DNA of 47,922 bases from Puniceicoccaceae bacterium (lineage in GTDB: Bacteria; Verrucomicrobiota; Verrucomicrobiia; Opitutales; Coraliomargaritaceae): assembly GCA_017854655.1 (NCBI GenBank), contig JAFMHF010000007.1:1-47922 (forward strand), given 5' to 3'. Made by a program: the position numbers and the translations under genes. Under the pieces are notes generated by a model that did not search any database, was not told the DNA's origin, and saw only the letters and a list, made by a program, of their open reading frames with translations. Shown here piece by piece: positions 19,304-28,353 of this stretch. Position 1 is the first letter of the stretch. Each line of letters starts with the position of its first letter.

Positions 19304-20125
19304 TTAGATATGAGCACGTAAAACCATCGAAGTCTTACGCTGATTACGAGGAGCAGCCGCTTCACTAAAGCTGCGGCGATACTTGAGCGGCGTGATCTTC
19401 AGCTCCTGTCGGAAGGCACGCGTCATATTTGTTTGATCATTGAAGCCGCATTGAACTGCGATTTCCGCAAGACCAACAGCGGTTTCGCGCAACATCTTGC
19501 ACGCAGCATTCAGGCGCGTACGCCTTAGATACATCAAGGGAGTGAGGCCGAAGGTTTTTTTAAATAAACGCTCTTGAGAGCTAACCGAAATCCCGCCCAC
19601 TTCGGCAATCCCTGCAACTGATAATTTTTCTCGATAGTGTGCGCGCACATGGTTGACGATTCGGCGCATTTCCGGATGTTCCGCATACACCGTATCAGAG
19701 TCACGAATCATGCGAGCGACACCAGCCAAACCAATCACCGCATCGTCGTTATCAAACAGCGGAACCTTAGTCGTGCACAACCAGTCGAGCGAACCATCGG
19801 CAGAAGGCACCAACTCGATCTGATTATGAATCGCCTGCCCCGTACGAATGACGCGTTGGTCATCCGCATAGAATCCATCTGCCAAGAAATCGGGGCTATA
19901 ATCATAATCCGTTTTACCGATCATCTTCTCGATCGATTGCTCACCGAGCGTCTGCGCAAAACTTCGCCCGCCGCCCATAAAACGACTCTCGCGATCCTTC
20001 ACAAAGAAAAACGCTCCGGGCACGCAATCAAACAAAGACTCCATCATCTGCCCGGGACGCAAAGTCTGAAAAAAAGACTCTTGCAGAGAATGGGGTATAT
20101 ATTCGTCTTGGAAATACTGTACCAT
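19304..20125 (-). CDS. PAS-AraC transcriptional regulator
   Basis: 273 residues. A PAS sensor (about 28-140: 'FFFVKDRESRFMGGGRSFAQ', 'IGKTDYDYSPDF', 'DNDDAVIGLAGVARMIRDS') is followed by an AraC-type DNA-binding domain (about 150-253) with two helix-turn-helix units; 'GFNDQTNMTRAFRQELKITP' is the second HTH signature. It is first in the long minus-strand operon and divergent from the DoxX-like gene across 658 AT-rich bases, so it probably controls one or both units. It is a clear paralogue of the regulator at 41133 with the same domain order. Confidence 0.92.
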   Translation of the reverse strand: MVQYFQDEYIPHSLQESFFQTLRPGQMMESLFDCVPGAFFFVKDRESRFMGGGRSFAQTLGEQSIEKMIGKTDYDYSPDFLADGFYADDQRVIRTGQAIHNQIELVPSADGSLDWLCTTKVPLFDNDDAVIGLAGVARMIRDSDTVYAEHPEMRRIVNHVRAHYREKLSVAGIAEVGGISVSSQERLFKKTFGLTPLMYLRRTRLNAACKMLRETAVGLAEIAVQCGFNDQTNMTRAFRQELKITPLKYRRSFSEAAAPRNQRKTSMVLRAHI

Positions 20126-20783
20126 TGATCAGATAAAACAAAACAACCTGACGCAATACGACAAGAAATTAATCTTATATATTTTTAAATACTTTCACCG
20201 CACGCAATAAAATTTCTACAAAATGTAATCGTAATATATTGCAAAACAACAACTTATATTATTTAATGTGTATGATTATTTATGCTTAATGGCGCCATCT
20301 AATAAATAATTAATCCGCGACATCAGCTTGGTAATTTGTATAAAATACCAGTCGTGCACAACGACCACACTTTTTGAATACGCATCATCGAAACAGATAA
20401 TAAGCGGCTGGTTCTGAATCTGATAAAATGCTCGATCAAGTCACACGCATTGCGCTGGAAAATAATACACTTTTAAATTCAGGCCAACCATGCACTCACA
20501 AGCAGCCCGAAATGATCCAATTTCATGACGATATTTGTCAATAATTGAATAAATTATAAAATCTAATAGCCTACATAAGGTAAAACGAAAAACAGAAATA
20601 TAACCTATAAAACTATAATAGGCATATATTTACAATAAATACTAACGTATTTAATCGATCTATTATAGTATTTAAGGAGATCGGATTCACAAAAAAACAC
20701 ATTGATTCGATTGCAGTTTTTCGCATAAATTGCAACAACTTCATCGATCCGGTGTCTAGATCCCTTTAACACATATACTATTT
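20126..20783. promoter_or_regulatory. 658-base AT-rich divergent intergenic region
   Basis: No ORF of worth in this stretch between the PAS-AraC gene and the DoxX-like gene. It is far richer in A/T than the flanking genes. The motif ATTGCA followed by ACAACTT occurs twice, near 20239-20256 (ATTGCAAAACAACAACTT) and near 20729-20741 (ATTGCAACAACTT), and TTGCA/TGCAA form a spaced inverted pair at 20711-20735, about 50-70 bases before the DoxX-like ATG. These are candidate regulator sites only. The length suggests two promoters with several operators, or an unseen small RNA. Confidence 0.45.
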
Positions 20784-21302
20784 ATGGCCTCCAAAGATAA
20801 ATACTCCAACGACCTCGGGCTCACACTCGGCATGCTCACGCTCCGCATTTGGCTTGGTTGCCGCGCGATCTTAACTGGGATTGAGAAATATGCCGGCACC
20901 AACAGCAGCGACAAAGATGTCCTCATTGATGGCGTGCCCAATAGCTACGGACTCACTGATACAGTCACAGGCAAGGTTTACTCGCTCAGTAACTACCACG
21001 GGGTGCCAGTTCCGCTTTACGAAAAGTTCAGCAACGAGCCACTGATCCCGACTTGGGGGCTCAACCTTTACGACACGATCCTCGGCCCCGCTCTAATCCT
21101 CCTCGGTCTTGGCGTATTACTGGGCATTGCGCAACGCATCTCATTATTTGCGATGGGCTTAGTCTACACTAGCCTCACCTTCGGTCTGATCCTAATTAAT
21201 CAGAGCTCCGGCGTCGCCTGGCTTGGTGTGCATATTATTATGGTCGTGATGGCACTGGCACTCGCAAAGCACAATCGCTTCGCAGTCCTCAAAAAATGGT
21301 AA
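20784..21302 (+). CDS. DoxX-like integral membrane protein
   Basis: 172 residues with four predicted membrane helices (about 14-33, 97-116, 118-138, 143-163). 'LRIWLGCRAILTGIEKYAG' (19-37) is the N-terminal pattern of DoxX-like proteins, and a loop of about 55 residues after helix 1 carries 'NYHGVPVPLYEKF'. The family is linked to membrane redox processes but its biochemistry is poorly known. It lies 19 bases before a Tat-exported oxidoreductase and heads the plus-strand cluster, so it may pass electrons or anchor that enzyme (inference). Confidence 0.72.
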   Translation: MASKDKYSNDLGLTLGMLTLRIWLGCRAILTGIEKYAGTNSSDKDVLIDGVPNSYGLTDTVTGKVYSLSNYHGVPVPLYEKFSNEPLIPTWGLNLYDTILGPALILLGLGVLLGIAQRISLFAMGLVYTSLTFGLILINQSSGVAWLGVHIIMVVMALALAKHNRFAVLKKW

Positions 21303-21321
21303 CCCCAGCCAAGACTTTAGC

Positions 21322-22701
21322 ATGAATTTAAAACTCCCAGCTCTTTCTCGACGTGACTTCCTCGCCAAGTCCACCCTCGGCGCAGGCTTGGTGCTTGGTG
21401 CGCCCTCGATTTTACGTGCCAAACAAGCAGGCGCTCCCGCCGACGACATCCGCGTGGGCTTCATCGGTTGCGGCAAGCAACACGAAGTGCTGTTTAACGC
21501 GATGGTCAACATCCCAGGCATTCGCTACGTCGCCGCCTGCGATATCATGAAAGCCCGCGTCGGTCGGACCTTTTCTACCATCAAGTCGCGCTTCGACACC
21601 AACATCAACCGCTACCTCGATGCCGAGGAGATGCTCGAAAAAGAAGAGCTCGATGCGGTATTTGTTGCTACACCCGACTTCTGGCACGCTCCACACACCA
21701 TCATGGCGCTCGAAGCCGGCTGCGATGTGTATTGCGAAAAGATGATGTCTAACACCCTCGAAGGCGCGCGCAGTATCGTCGCCGCAATGGATCGCACTGG
21801 TAAACTTTGTCAAATCGGCCACCAGCGCCGCAGTAATCCACGCTACCGCTACACGCTGGATCAGCTCATTCAAAAAGAAAAAATTTGCGGTCAAATCGTT
21901 AACATTAACGGCCAGTGGAATCGCGCACTTAGCTCATCGCAGGACATCGTATCCAAGCCATCGATTCTGCCAGACGCTGAAACACTCCGAAAGGCCGGCT
22001 TCAATCTGGGCGCGGATCACGAACTGTCACTCGACGAACTGCGCCATCGTTTTTTGAATTGGCGCTTTTACACCGCGCTCTCAGGTGGACCAATCTCCGA
22101 CCTAGGCGCCCACCAAATCGACATTTTCAATTGGTACCTTGGCTGCCAGCCAACTTCGCTAATGGCATCCGGAGGTCGCAGCTACTTCAAAGATCGTGAG
22201 CATTTCGACAATGTCATGTGCATCTTCGACTATGATACCCCACAAGGTAATGTACGCGCATTTTACCAAGTATTGACCACCACTAGTTCTGGCGGTGGTT
22301 ATTACGAGTCCTTCATGGGCGCCGAAGGTACCATCAACATTTCTGAGCGCGAAGCCTACACCAAGATTTACAAAGAGTCGGGAGCCGATAGCGCTAAATG
22401 GGATAATCTGGTGAGCCGCGGTCTCCTCAAGAAAGAAGCCGCTGGCAAAGCCGCGGGTGGCGCTGATGCCATCGCCTCTTACGAGTCGGCTCCACCTGAC
22501 GAATATGCACTGCCTGGCGGCCTAAGCAAAGCACCGCACCAGCCGCATATCGAGAATTTCTTGGACACCATTCGTGGCAATGCTAAGCTGACTTGTGATG
22601 CACGCCATGCCCTCGAATCCGAGGCGCCCATCTATTGGGTCAATCACGCAGCCAACACCCGAGAAACCATTCATTTCACCGACGAACACCTACACACTTA
22701 G
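21322..22701 (+). CDS. Gfo/Idh/MocA-family oxidoreductase with Tat signal and EKM variant motif
   Basis: 459 residues. Tat signal SRRDFLAK (9-16) with a hydrophobic stretch to 'APSILRAKQ' (about 35). Nucleotide-binding 'VGFIGCGKQHEV' (45-56), 'VFVATPDFWHAPHTIMAL' (113-130). Where the family normally has E-K-P it reads C-E-K-M-M (138-142): the Lys is kept but the Pro is replaced. The C-terminal domain contains 'GGPISDLGAHQIDIFNWYLG' with the usual catalytic-side His. It should act outside the cytoplasm with bound NAD(P). It follows the DoxX-like gene by 19 bases and is followed by a 14-bp tandem repeat array. Confidence 0.92.
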   Translation: MNLKLPALSRRDFLAKSTLGAGLVLGAPSILRAKQAGAPADDIRVGFIGCGKQHEVLFNAMVNIPGIRYVAACDIMKARVGRTFSTIKSRFDTNINRYLDAEEMLEKEELDAVFVATPDFWHAPHTIMALEAGCDVYCEKMMSNTLEGARSIVAAMDRTGKLCQIGHQRRSNPRYRYTLDQLIQKEKICGQIVNINGQWNRALSSSQDIVSKPSILPDAETLRKAGFNLGADHELSLDELRHRFLNWRFYTALSGGPISDLGAHQIDIFNWYLGCQPTSLMASGGRSYFKDREHFDNVMCIFDYDTPQGNVRAFYQVLTTTSSGGGYYESFMGAEGTINISEREAYTKIYKESGADSAKWDNLVSRGLLKKEAAGKAAGGADAIASYESAPPDEYALPGGLSKAPHQPHIENFLDTIRGNAKLTCDARHALESEAPIYWVNHAANTRETIHFTDEHLHT

Positions 22702-22702
22702 A

Positions 22703-22800
22703 GAAACTTGAGAGCTGAAACTTGAGAGCTGAAACTTGAGAGCTGAAACTTGAGAGCTGAAACTTAAGAGCTGAAACTTGAGAGCTGAAACTTGAGAATA
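22703..22800 (+). repeat. 14-bp tandem repeat array, seven units
   Basis: GAAACTTGAGAGCT is repeated at 22703, 22717, 22731, 22745, 22759 (one change, CTTAAG), 22773 and 22787 (end changed to AATA). It begins two bases after the oxidoreductase stop codon. A small hairpin GCAGTG-ATTT-CACTGC follows at 22805-22820, then TTTCAACCAACCAC/TTCCAACCAACAAC (22823-22850) as another two-unit 14-bp repeat just before the next ATG. Slippage could vary the spacing between the two genes. Confidence 0.9.
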
Positions 22801-22856
22801 GAGAGCAGTGATTTCACTGCACTTTCAACCAACCACTTCCAACCAACAACAATACC

Positions 22857-23555
<699 letters not shown>

Positions 23556-23664
23556 GCACCGCATTTAGATTGTAGCATCAAATGCGCATGCAACATATGG
23601 TTTTCTTACTTCATTTGTCCCCTCAACATGGGACAGACTATACGAGCGAAATCAGATAGAATTG

Positions 23665-26600
23665 ATGACCATGACGACTCAAAGCGAATCAATGATATCA
23701 GTTTGGATAAATAAATCATGGCATGTGACCGCGGCATGCGCCTGTCTTTTGACAGCAGCTTGTTCGTCTGAAAAAGCTTCGCAAGCTGGCGAGCAAAGTG
23801 AAGCAAATGATCCGCACCAACGCTCTCTGCTAGCATTGCCCGAAGAGGTTAGTTTTAATACTCATGTCCGCCCGATCCTCTCCGACCGCTGTTTCGCCTG
23901 CCATGGCCCAGATGTCGACAATCAAGCGAGTCCATTTAGGTTGGACAGCCAAGAAGCCTCTCGCCTGAACTTGGCAAACGACGGTGAAGTTGCGCGCTAC
24001 GGCATAGTGCCTGGCAAACCCGATGAGAGTTTGTTGCTTAGCCGAATATTGCATGCAGATCCCAACGAAAAAATGCCCCCACCTGCGGCCAAGAAAAAAG
24101 GCGTCAGCGACGATGAAGTGGCGATCCTGCGCCAATGGATCCTGAATGGTGCGGAATATGAAAAACATTGGGCCTTTGTTCCCGCCACCAAGCCCAACTT
24201 GCCCGCAGTCAAGCAAACCGCTTGGATCAAAAATGAGCTCGATCATTTCGTACTGGCTAAACTGGAAAACCGCCAAATCAGCCCTGCACCGGAAGCCGAT
24301 AAAGAAACGTTGATTCGACGGGTCTATATGGATCTGACCGGACTACCTCCTAGTCCTGAAGCGATCAGTGCTTTTGTCGGCAATGAATCGCCTGCTGCCT
24401 TTGAAGCAATGGTCGACGAGGTTCTCGCCTCGCCCCACTATGGCGAACGCTTAGCGACCGACTGGCTAGACGCCGCCCGTTACGGAGATACCAACGCCAG
24501 CCACGTCGACATGATGCGCACCAGTTGGCCATGGCGAGATTGGGTGATCAACGCCTTCAATCAGAATATGCCCTACAGCCAGTTCATTATCGAACAGCTA
24601 GCTGGGGATTTACTGCCCGATCCAACCGATGCGCAAAAGGTAGCCACTTCATTCAATCGCAACCATCCAATCACCAACGAGGGGGGCGTCATTCCCGAAG
24701 AGTACTTGATTGAATATGCGGTGGACCGAGTCAGTACGATGGGCTCTGCAATGATGGGACTGACCTTGGCCTGCGCACGTTGCCATGATCATAAATTCGA
24801 CCCCATTTCTCAAGACGACTTCTATAGCTTCATGTCGTTTTTCAACAACATTCCGGAAAGAGGGCTGGAGGCCCAGCAGGAATTCCGCGCCTATGCCTAC
24901 CCTCCGTTTATTACAGTCTATTCGGATGAACAGAAAATGACCCGTGCGTCTGCGGATGCAGTGCTGCAAGAAGTAGCCACTTTAAAGAAATTAAAAGGAA
25001 AGAATGCAGTCAAAATTCCTGCCAATGAGTACGCAGTACAATGGCAGGCACTTACGCTGGACAGTGCACACAGCGATCAGAAAAAGCTAGCGCCGCTCGT
25101 TTCGATCAAAAGCCAGAAACAACTACGAAATAACGCGAACAATAAGATCACTCAGATCAGCGATTCGAAAAAAATTGTGCTTCGGGCCGACATCGGTTTG
25201 GATGCCGCTCTCACCCTTGGCTTCAAGGTTCCAGGGACTCCCTTCAACACCATTCGGGTGGAGGCAAGTCCCAAGGAAATGGGCAAATTGTTCCACCCCG
25301 ACCAGTCGGAAAACATCATTTCTGAAATCGAAGTCAAACTGCGCAACGGCGACAGCACGCAAACACTTGAACTGATTTCCGGCTATAGTTCGTTGCCTTC
25401 GGGGCCTGAAACAGGCATCACCCAGGCGCTCGATAACAATCCATCCAGCGCTTGGAATCAGGGGCTACATAGCGACGAACACCACTTCTTTCTGCAACTC
25501 AAAGAACCCGTCACCGCCGCGCAAGGAGAATTGCTTGTTCGTTTTCGTTACGTAGGCAATCAAACCCAAGGAAAGTTCAACAATGATCTGGTCGTCTATG
25601 CGGGGAACACTCCGCACGACCTCGATAACGCAGTGGCGCTGATTCCAGTCAAAGATCGTCTCGCCTGGCACCAGGATGCGCTGCTGATCGACAGTTTGAA
25701 CCAAGCTGGTCAAACCAAGCTGACTGCGATCGATTATTTCCGCGCAAAGGTTCAAATGGCACACCTCAAAATGACGGCGGCTCGCTGCATGGTGATGGAA
25801 GAAAAAAAGGACATTCAACCGACCTATGTGCTCGACCGCGGCCTTTACGATCAGCCACTCAAAGATCGACCACGCGAACGCGTCACCCCGCCGGTCTTTG
25901 ACCCAATGCCGGAAGACGCCCCCAAAAACCGACTAGGCTTAGCGCAGTGGCTGGTTGCAGATTCACATCCCCTCACCGCCCGTTTTGCAGTCAACCGTTT
26001 TTGGCAGCAACTCTTTCAGCACGGAATTGTTAAAACATCGGAAGATTTTGGCCTGCAGAGTGATCCACCCTCTCACCCCGATCTTCTCGATTATCTTGCC
26101 GTTGATTTCCAAGAGAATCAATGGGATGTGAAACGGTTGATGAAAATGATGGTGATGAGCGCGACCTATCGTCAGGCGTCGACCGTTCGCGAGGAGCTCA
26201 AAGAAATCGATCCCGACAACAGCTTACTCGCCCGCGCGCCACGCTATCGCTTCCCAGCTGAAGTGATCCGCGACAATGGTTTATCGGCGTCTGGCTTGTT
26301 GGTCACCACCATTGGCGGCCCCAGTGTGAAGCCCTACCAGCCCGATGGCTTATGGCGTGAAAAAAGCATGCGTCGCGATATTAATACCGGCATCTTTCAA
26401 AGGGATTCGGGCGACAAGCTATACCGCCGCGGCATGTATACCTTCTGGAAGCAAGCTTCGCCACCGCCGCAGATGGAACTGTTTGATGCGCCCTCACGAG
26501 AAGCGTGCGTAATGAAGCGGCGCATTACCAGCACCCCGTTACAGGCACTGATGCTAATGAACGATGAAACCTATTTGGAAATGTCTCGCGAACTCGCCAC

Positions 26601-26892
26601 CCGGCTCTTCAACGACGTTGCCGGTTCATGGCAGGAGACTCTGTCGGCCCGACTCACACGTGGCTTTTTGCTAACCACAGGTCGCAGCCCGATCGAATCG
26701 GAACTGGAGCATTGGGAAAGCTTCAGTAACGAAAGCCTCGAACGCTTCAACCTCACACCCGAGGATGCTGCTGCGTTTCTCAGCTACGGCGAAAAAACCA
26801 AAGACCCAAAAATTCCGGAAGTCGAACTCGCCGCCCTTAGCTTCAGCATGTCGGCCCTACTCAACTTGGATGAAACCCTAACCCGAGACTAG
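23665..26892 (+). CDS. Cytochrome-type DUF1549/DUF1553 lipoprotein
   Basis: 1075 residues from the ATG at 23665; the ATG at 23692 would also give the full lipoprotein signal (lipobox LTAAC). Planctomycete-type cytochrome domain with haem motif CFACH (76-80) and a later 'EKMPPPAAKK' supplying the axial Met; then DUF1549 (about 175-380, 'LVRMDLTG'-type pattern 'YMDLTGLPPSPEAI', 'ERLATDWLDAARYGDT', 'LACARCHDHKFDPISQ' with a second CxxCH); an inserted beta-rich region (about 490-640); then DUF1553 (about 740-1040, 'NRLGLAQWLVADSHPLTARF'). The family is abundant in Planctomycetes and Verrucomicrobia near sulfatases and sugar enzymes, with unproven function. DUF1501 follows nine bases later, the usual pairing. 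Confidence 0.92.
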   Translation: MTMTTQSESMISVWINKSWHVTAACACLLTAACSSEKASQAGEQSEANDPHQRSLLALPEEVSFNTHVRPILSDRCFACHGPDVDNQASPFRLDSQEASRLNLANDGEVARYGIVPGKPDESLLLSRILHADPNEKMPPPAAKKKGVSDDEVAILRQWILNGAEYEKHWAFVPATKPNLPAVKQTAWIKNELDHFVLAKLENRQISPAPEADKETLIRRVYMDLTGLPPSPEAISAFVGNESPAAFEAMVDEVLASPHYGERLATDWLDAARYGDTNASHVDMMRTSWPWRDWVINAFNQNMPYSQFIIEQLAGDLLPDPTDAQKVATSFNRNHPITNEGGVIPEEYLIEYAVDRVSTMGSAMMGLTLACARCHDHKFDPISQDDFYSFMSFFNNIPERGLEAQQEFRAYAYPPFITVYSDEQKMTRASADAVLQEVATLKKLKGKNAVKIPANEYAVQWQALTLDSAHSDQKKLAPLVSIKSQKQLRNNANNKITQISDSKKIVLRADIGLDAALTLGFKVPGTPFNTIRVEASPKEMGKLFHPDQSENIISEIEVKLRNGDSTQTLELISGYSSLPSGPETGITQALDNNPSSAWNQGLHSDEHHFFLQLKEPVTAAQGELLVRFRYVGNQTQGKFNNDLVVYAGNTPHDLDNAVALIPVKDRLAWHQDALLIDSLNQAGQTKLTAIDYFRAKVQMAHLKMTAARCMVMEEKKDIQPTYVLDRGLYDQPLKDRPRERVTPPVFDPMPEDAPKNRLGLAQWLVADSHPLTARFAVNRFWQQLFQHGIVKTSEDFGLQSDPPSHPDLLDYLAVDFQENQWDVKRLMKMMVMSATYRQASTVREELKEIDPDNSLLARAPRYRFPAEVIRDNGLSASGLLVTTIGGPSVKPYQPDGLWREKSMRRDINTGIFQRDSGDKLYRRGMYTFWKQASPPPQMELFDAPSREACVMKRRITSTPLQALMLMNDETYLEMSRELATRLFNDVAGSWQETLSARLTRGFLLTTGRSPIESELEHWESFSNESLERFNLTPEDAAAFLSYGEKTKDPKIPEVELAALSFSMSALLNLDETLTRD

Positions 26893-26901
26893 CCCTGCCC
26901 G

Positions 26902-28353
26902 ATGAATCCATTTGAAGATCACTACTTAAACATGACTCGCCGGCAGTTCTTCAGCAAAAGTGCTGCAGGAATTGGCGGCCTCGCGCTAGGCTCGTTAATG
27001 GGCAACAACCTGTTTGGCAACTCGCCGATGGAAGCTGGATCTTTAGGGGCCCCCCACTTCGCCCCCAAAGCAAAACGGGTGATTTACCTGTTTCAAAATG
27101 GCGGCCCAGCGCAACAGGATCTGTTCGATTACAAACCCGGACTCACGGATAAATTCGATCTCGACCTGCCTGATTCCGTACGCGGGGAACAACGCATCAC
27201 TGGTATGACTTCCGGTCAGGCACGCTTCCCGATTGCCCCCTCGACGTTCAAGTTTAACCGACATGAAAACAATGAGGACGGGCTATGGGTGTCAGAGCTC
27301 TATCCACATACCGGAGCGATGGCCAAAGAGCTGTGTGTGGTGAAAAGTATGCACACCTCTGCGATTAACCACGAGCCAGGCATTACCTTTTTACAGACCG
27401 GCAGTGAATTGCCTGGACGGCCTTCATTTGGTTCTTGGGCCAGTTATGGGCTAGGCAGCGCCAATGAAAACCTGCCCGGCTTTGTGGTAATGATCAGCCA
27501 AGGTTTCGGCAATATGCAGGCCATCTCCTCGCGATTGTGGAGCTCTGGATTCTTACCCAGTGAACACCAGGGCGTGAACTTTCGAGGCTCGGAAAACCCC
27601 GTGCTTTTCCTTAAAGACCCCAAAGGGATTAAACGCACCGACCGTAGGCGTATGCTCGACCTGCTCGCGTTGCAAAATCACGAGGAATCCCAGCGCTCCA
27701 ACGACCCGGAAGTGGCCGCACGGATTTCGCAGTATGAGATGGCATACCGGATGCAAATGTCGGTGCCCGATCTGGCAAACACTCAAGACGAATCTAAAGA
27801 GACGCTGGACATGTATGGCCCGAACGTACTGACGCCCGGCTCCTATGCCTCTAACTGCCTGATGGCTCGCCGACTGGCCGAACGCGGCGTGCGCTTTATT
27901 CAGCTATATAACCGCGGCTGGGATCAGCACAACAATCTCCCCGATCAAATCAGAAAGCAGGCAGATGCAACTGACCAACCTCAGGCAGCCCTACTGAAAG
28001 ACCTGAAGCGACGCGGAATGCTAGATGACACTCTGGTCATTTGGGGCGGCGAATTCGGGCGCACTACTTATTGCCAAGGTCAGTTGAGCAAGGATAATTA
28101 TGGCCGTGACCATCATCCTCGCTGTTTCACTATGTGGTTTGCTGGAGGCGGGATCAAACCCGGCATCAGCTACGGGAAGACGGATGACTTCGGCTATAAC
28201 ATCGTGGAAAATCCTGTGCATGTCCATGATCTGCATGCCACGCTGATGCATTTGATGGGCATTGATCATGAACGCCTTAGCTTTCGTCACCAAGGACGCG
28301 ACTTCCGATTAACCGATGTACATGGCCACGTGATGCACGATATTCTAGCTTAA
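26902..28353 (+). CDS. DUF1501 protein with Tat signal
   Basis: 483 residues. Twin-arginine signal TRRQFFSKS (12-20) then a Gly/Ala-rich hydrophobic stretch to about 38. The remainder is the DUF1501 fold, related to the alkaline phosphatase/sulfatase superfamily: 'RVIYLFQNGGPAQQDLFDYK' region (60-79), 'SMHTSAINHEPG', 'IWGGEFGRTTYCQG' and 'YGRDHHPRCFTMWFAGGG' with the metal-ligand-like Asp/His. Function is unproven. It is nine bases after the DUF1549/DUF1553 gene, and its stop codon overlaps the next start (TAATG), so the three are translationally linked. Confidence 0.92.
   Translation: MNPFEDHYLNMTRRQFFSKSAAGIGGLALGSLMGNNLFGNSPMEAGSLGAPHFAPKAKRVIYLFQNGGPAQQDLFDYKPGLTDKFDLDLPDSVRGEQRITGMTSGQARFPIAPSTFKFNRHENNEDGLWVSELYPHTGAMAKELCVVKSMHTSAINHEPGITFLQTGSELPGRPSFGSWASYGLGSANENLPGFVVMISQGFGNMQAISSRLWSSGFLPSEHQGVNFRGSENPVLFLKDPKGIKRTDRRRMLDLLALQNHEESQRSNDPEVAARISQYEMAYRMQMSVPDLANTQDESKETLDMYGPNVLTPGSYASNCLMARRLAERGVRFIQLYNRGWDQHNNLPDQIRKQADATDQPQAALLKDLKRRGMLDDTLVIWGGEFGRTTYCQGQLSKDNYGRDHHPRCFTMWFAGGGIKPGISYGKTDDFGYNIVENPVHVHDLHATLMHLMGIDHERLSFRHQGRDFRLTDVHGHVMHDILA

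Noticed and set aside
22703-22800. CRISPR array
   Set aside because: Repeats are directly joined without spacers and there are no cas genes.
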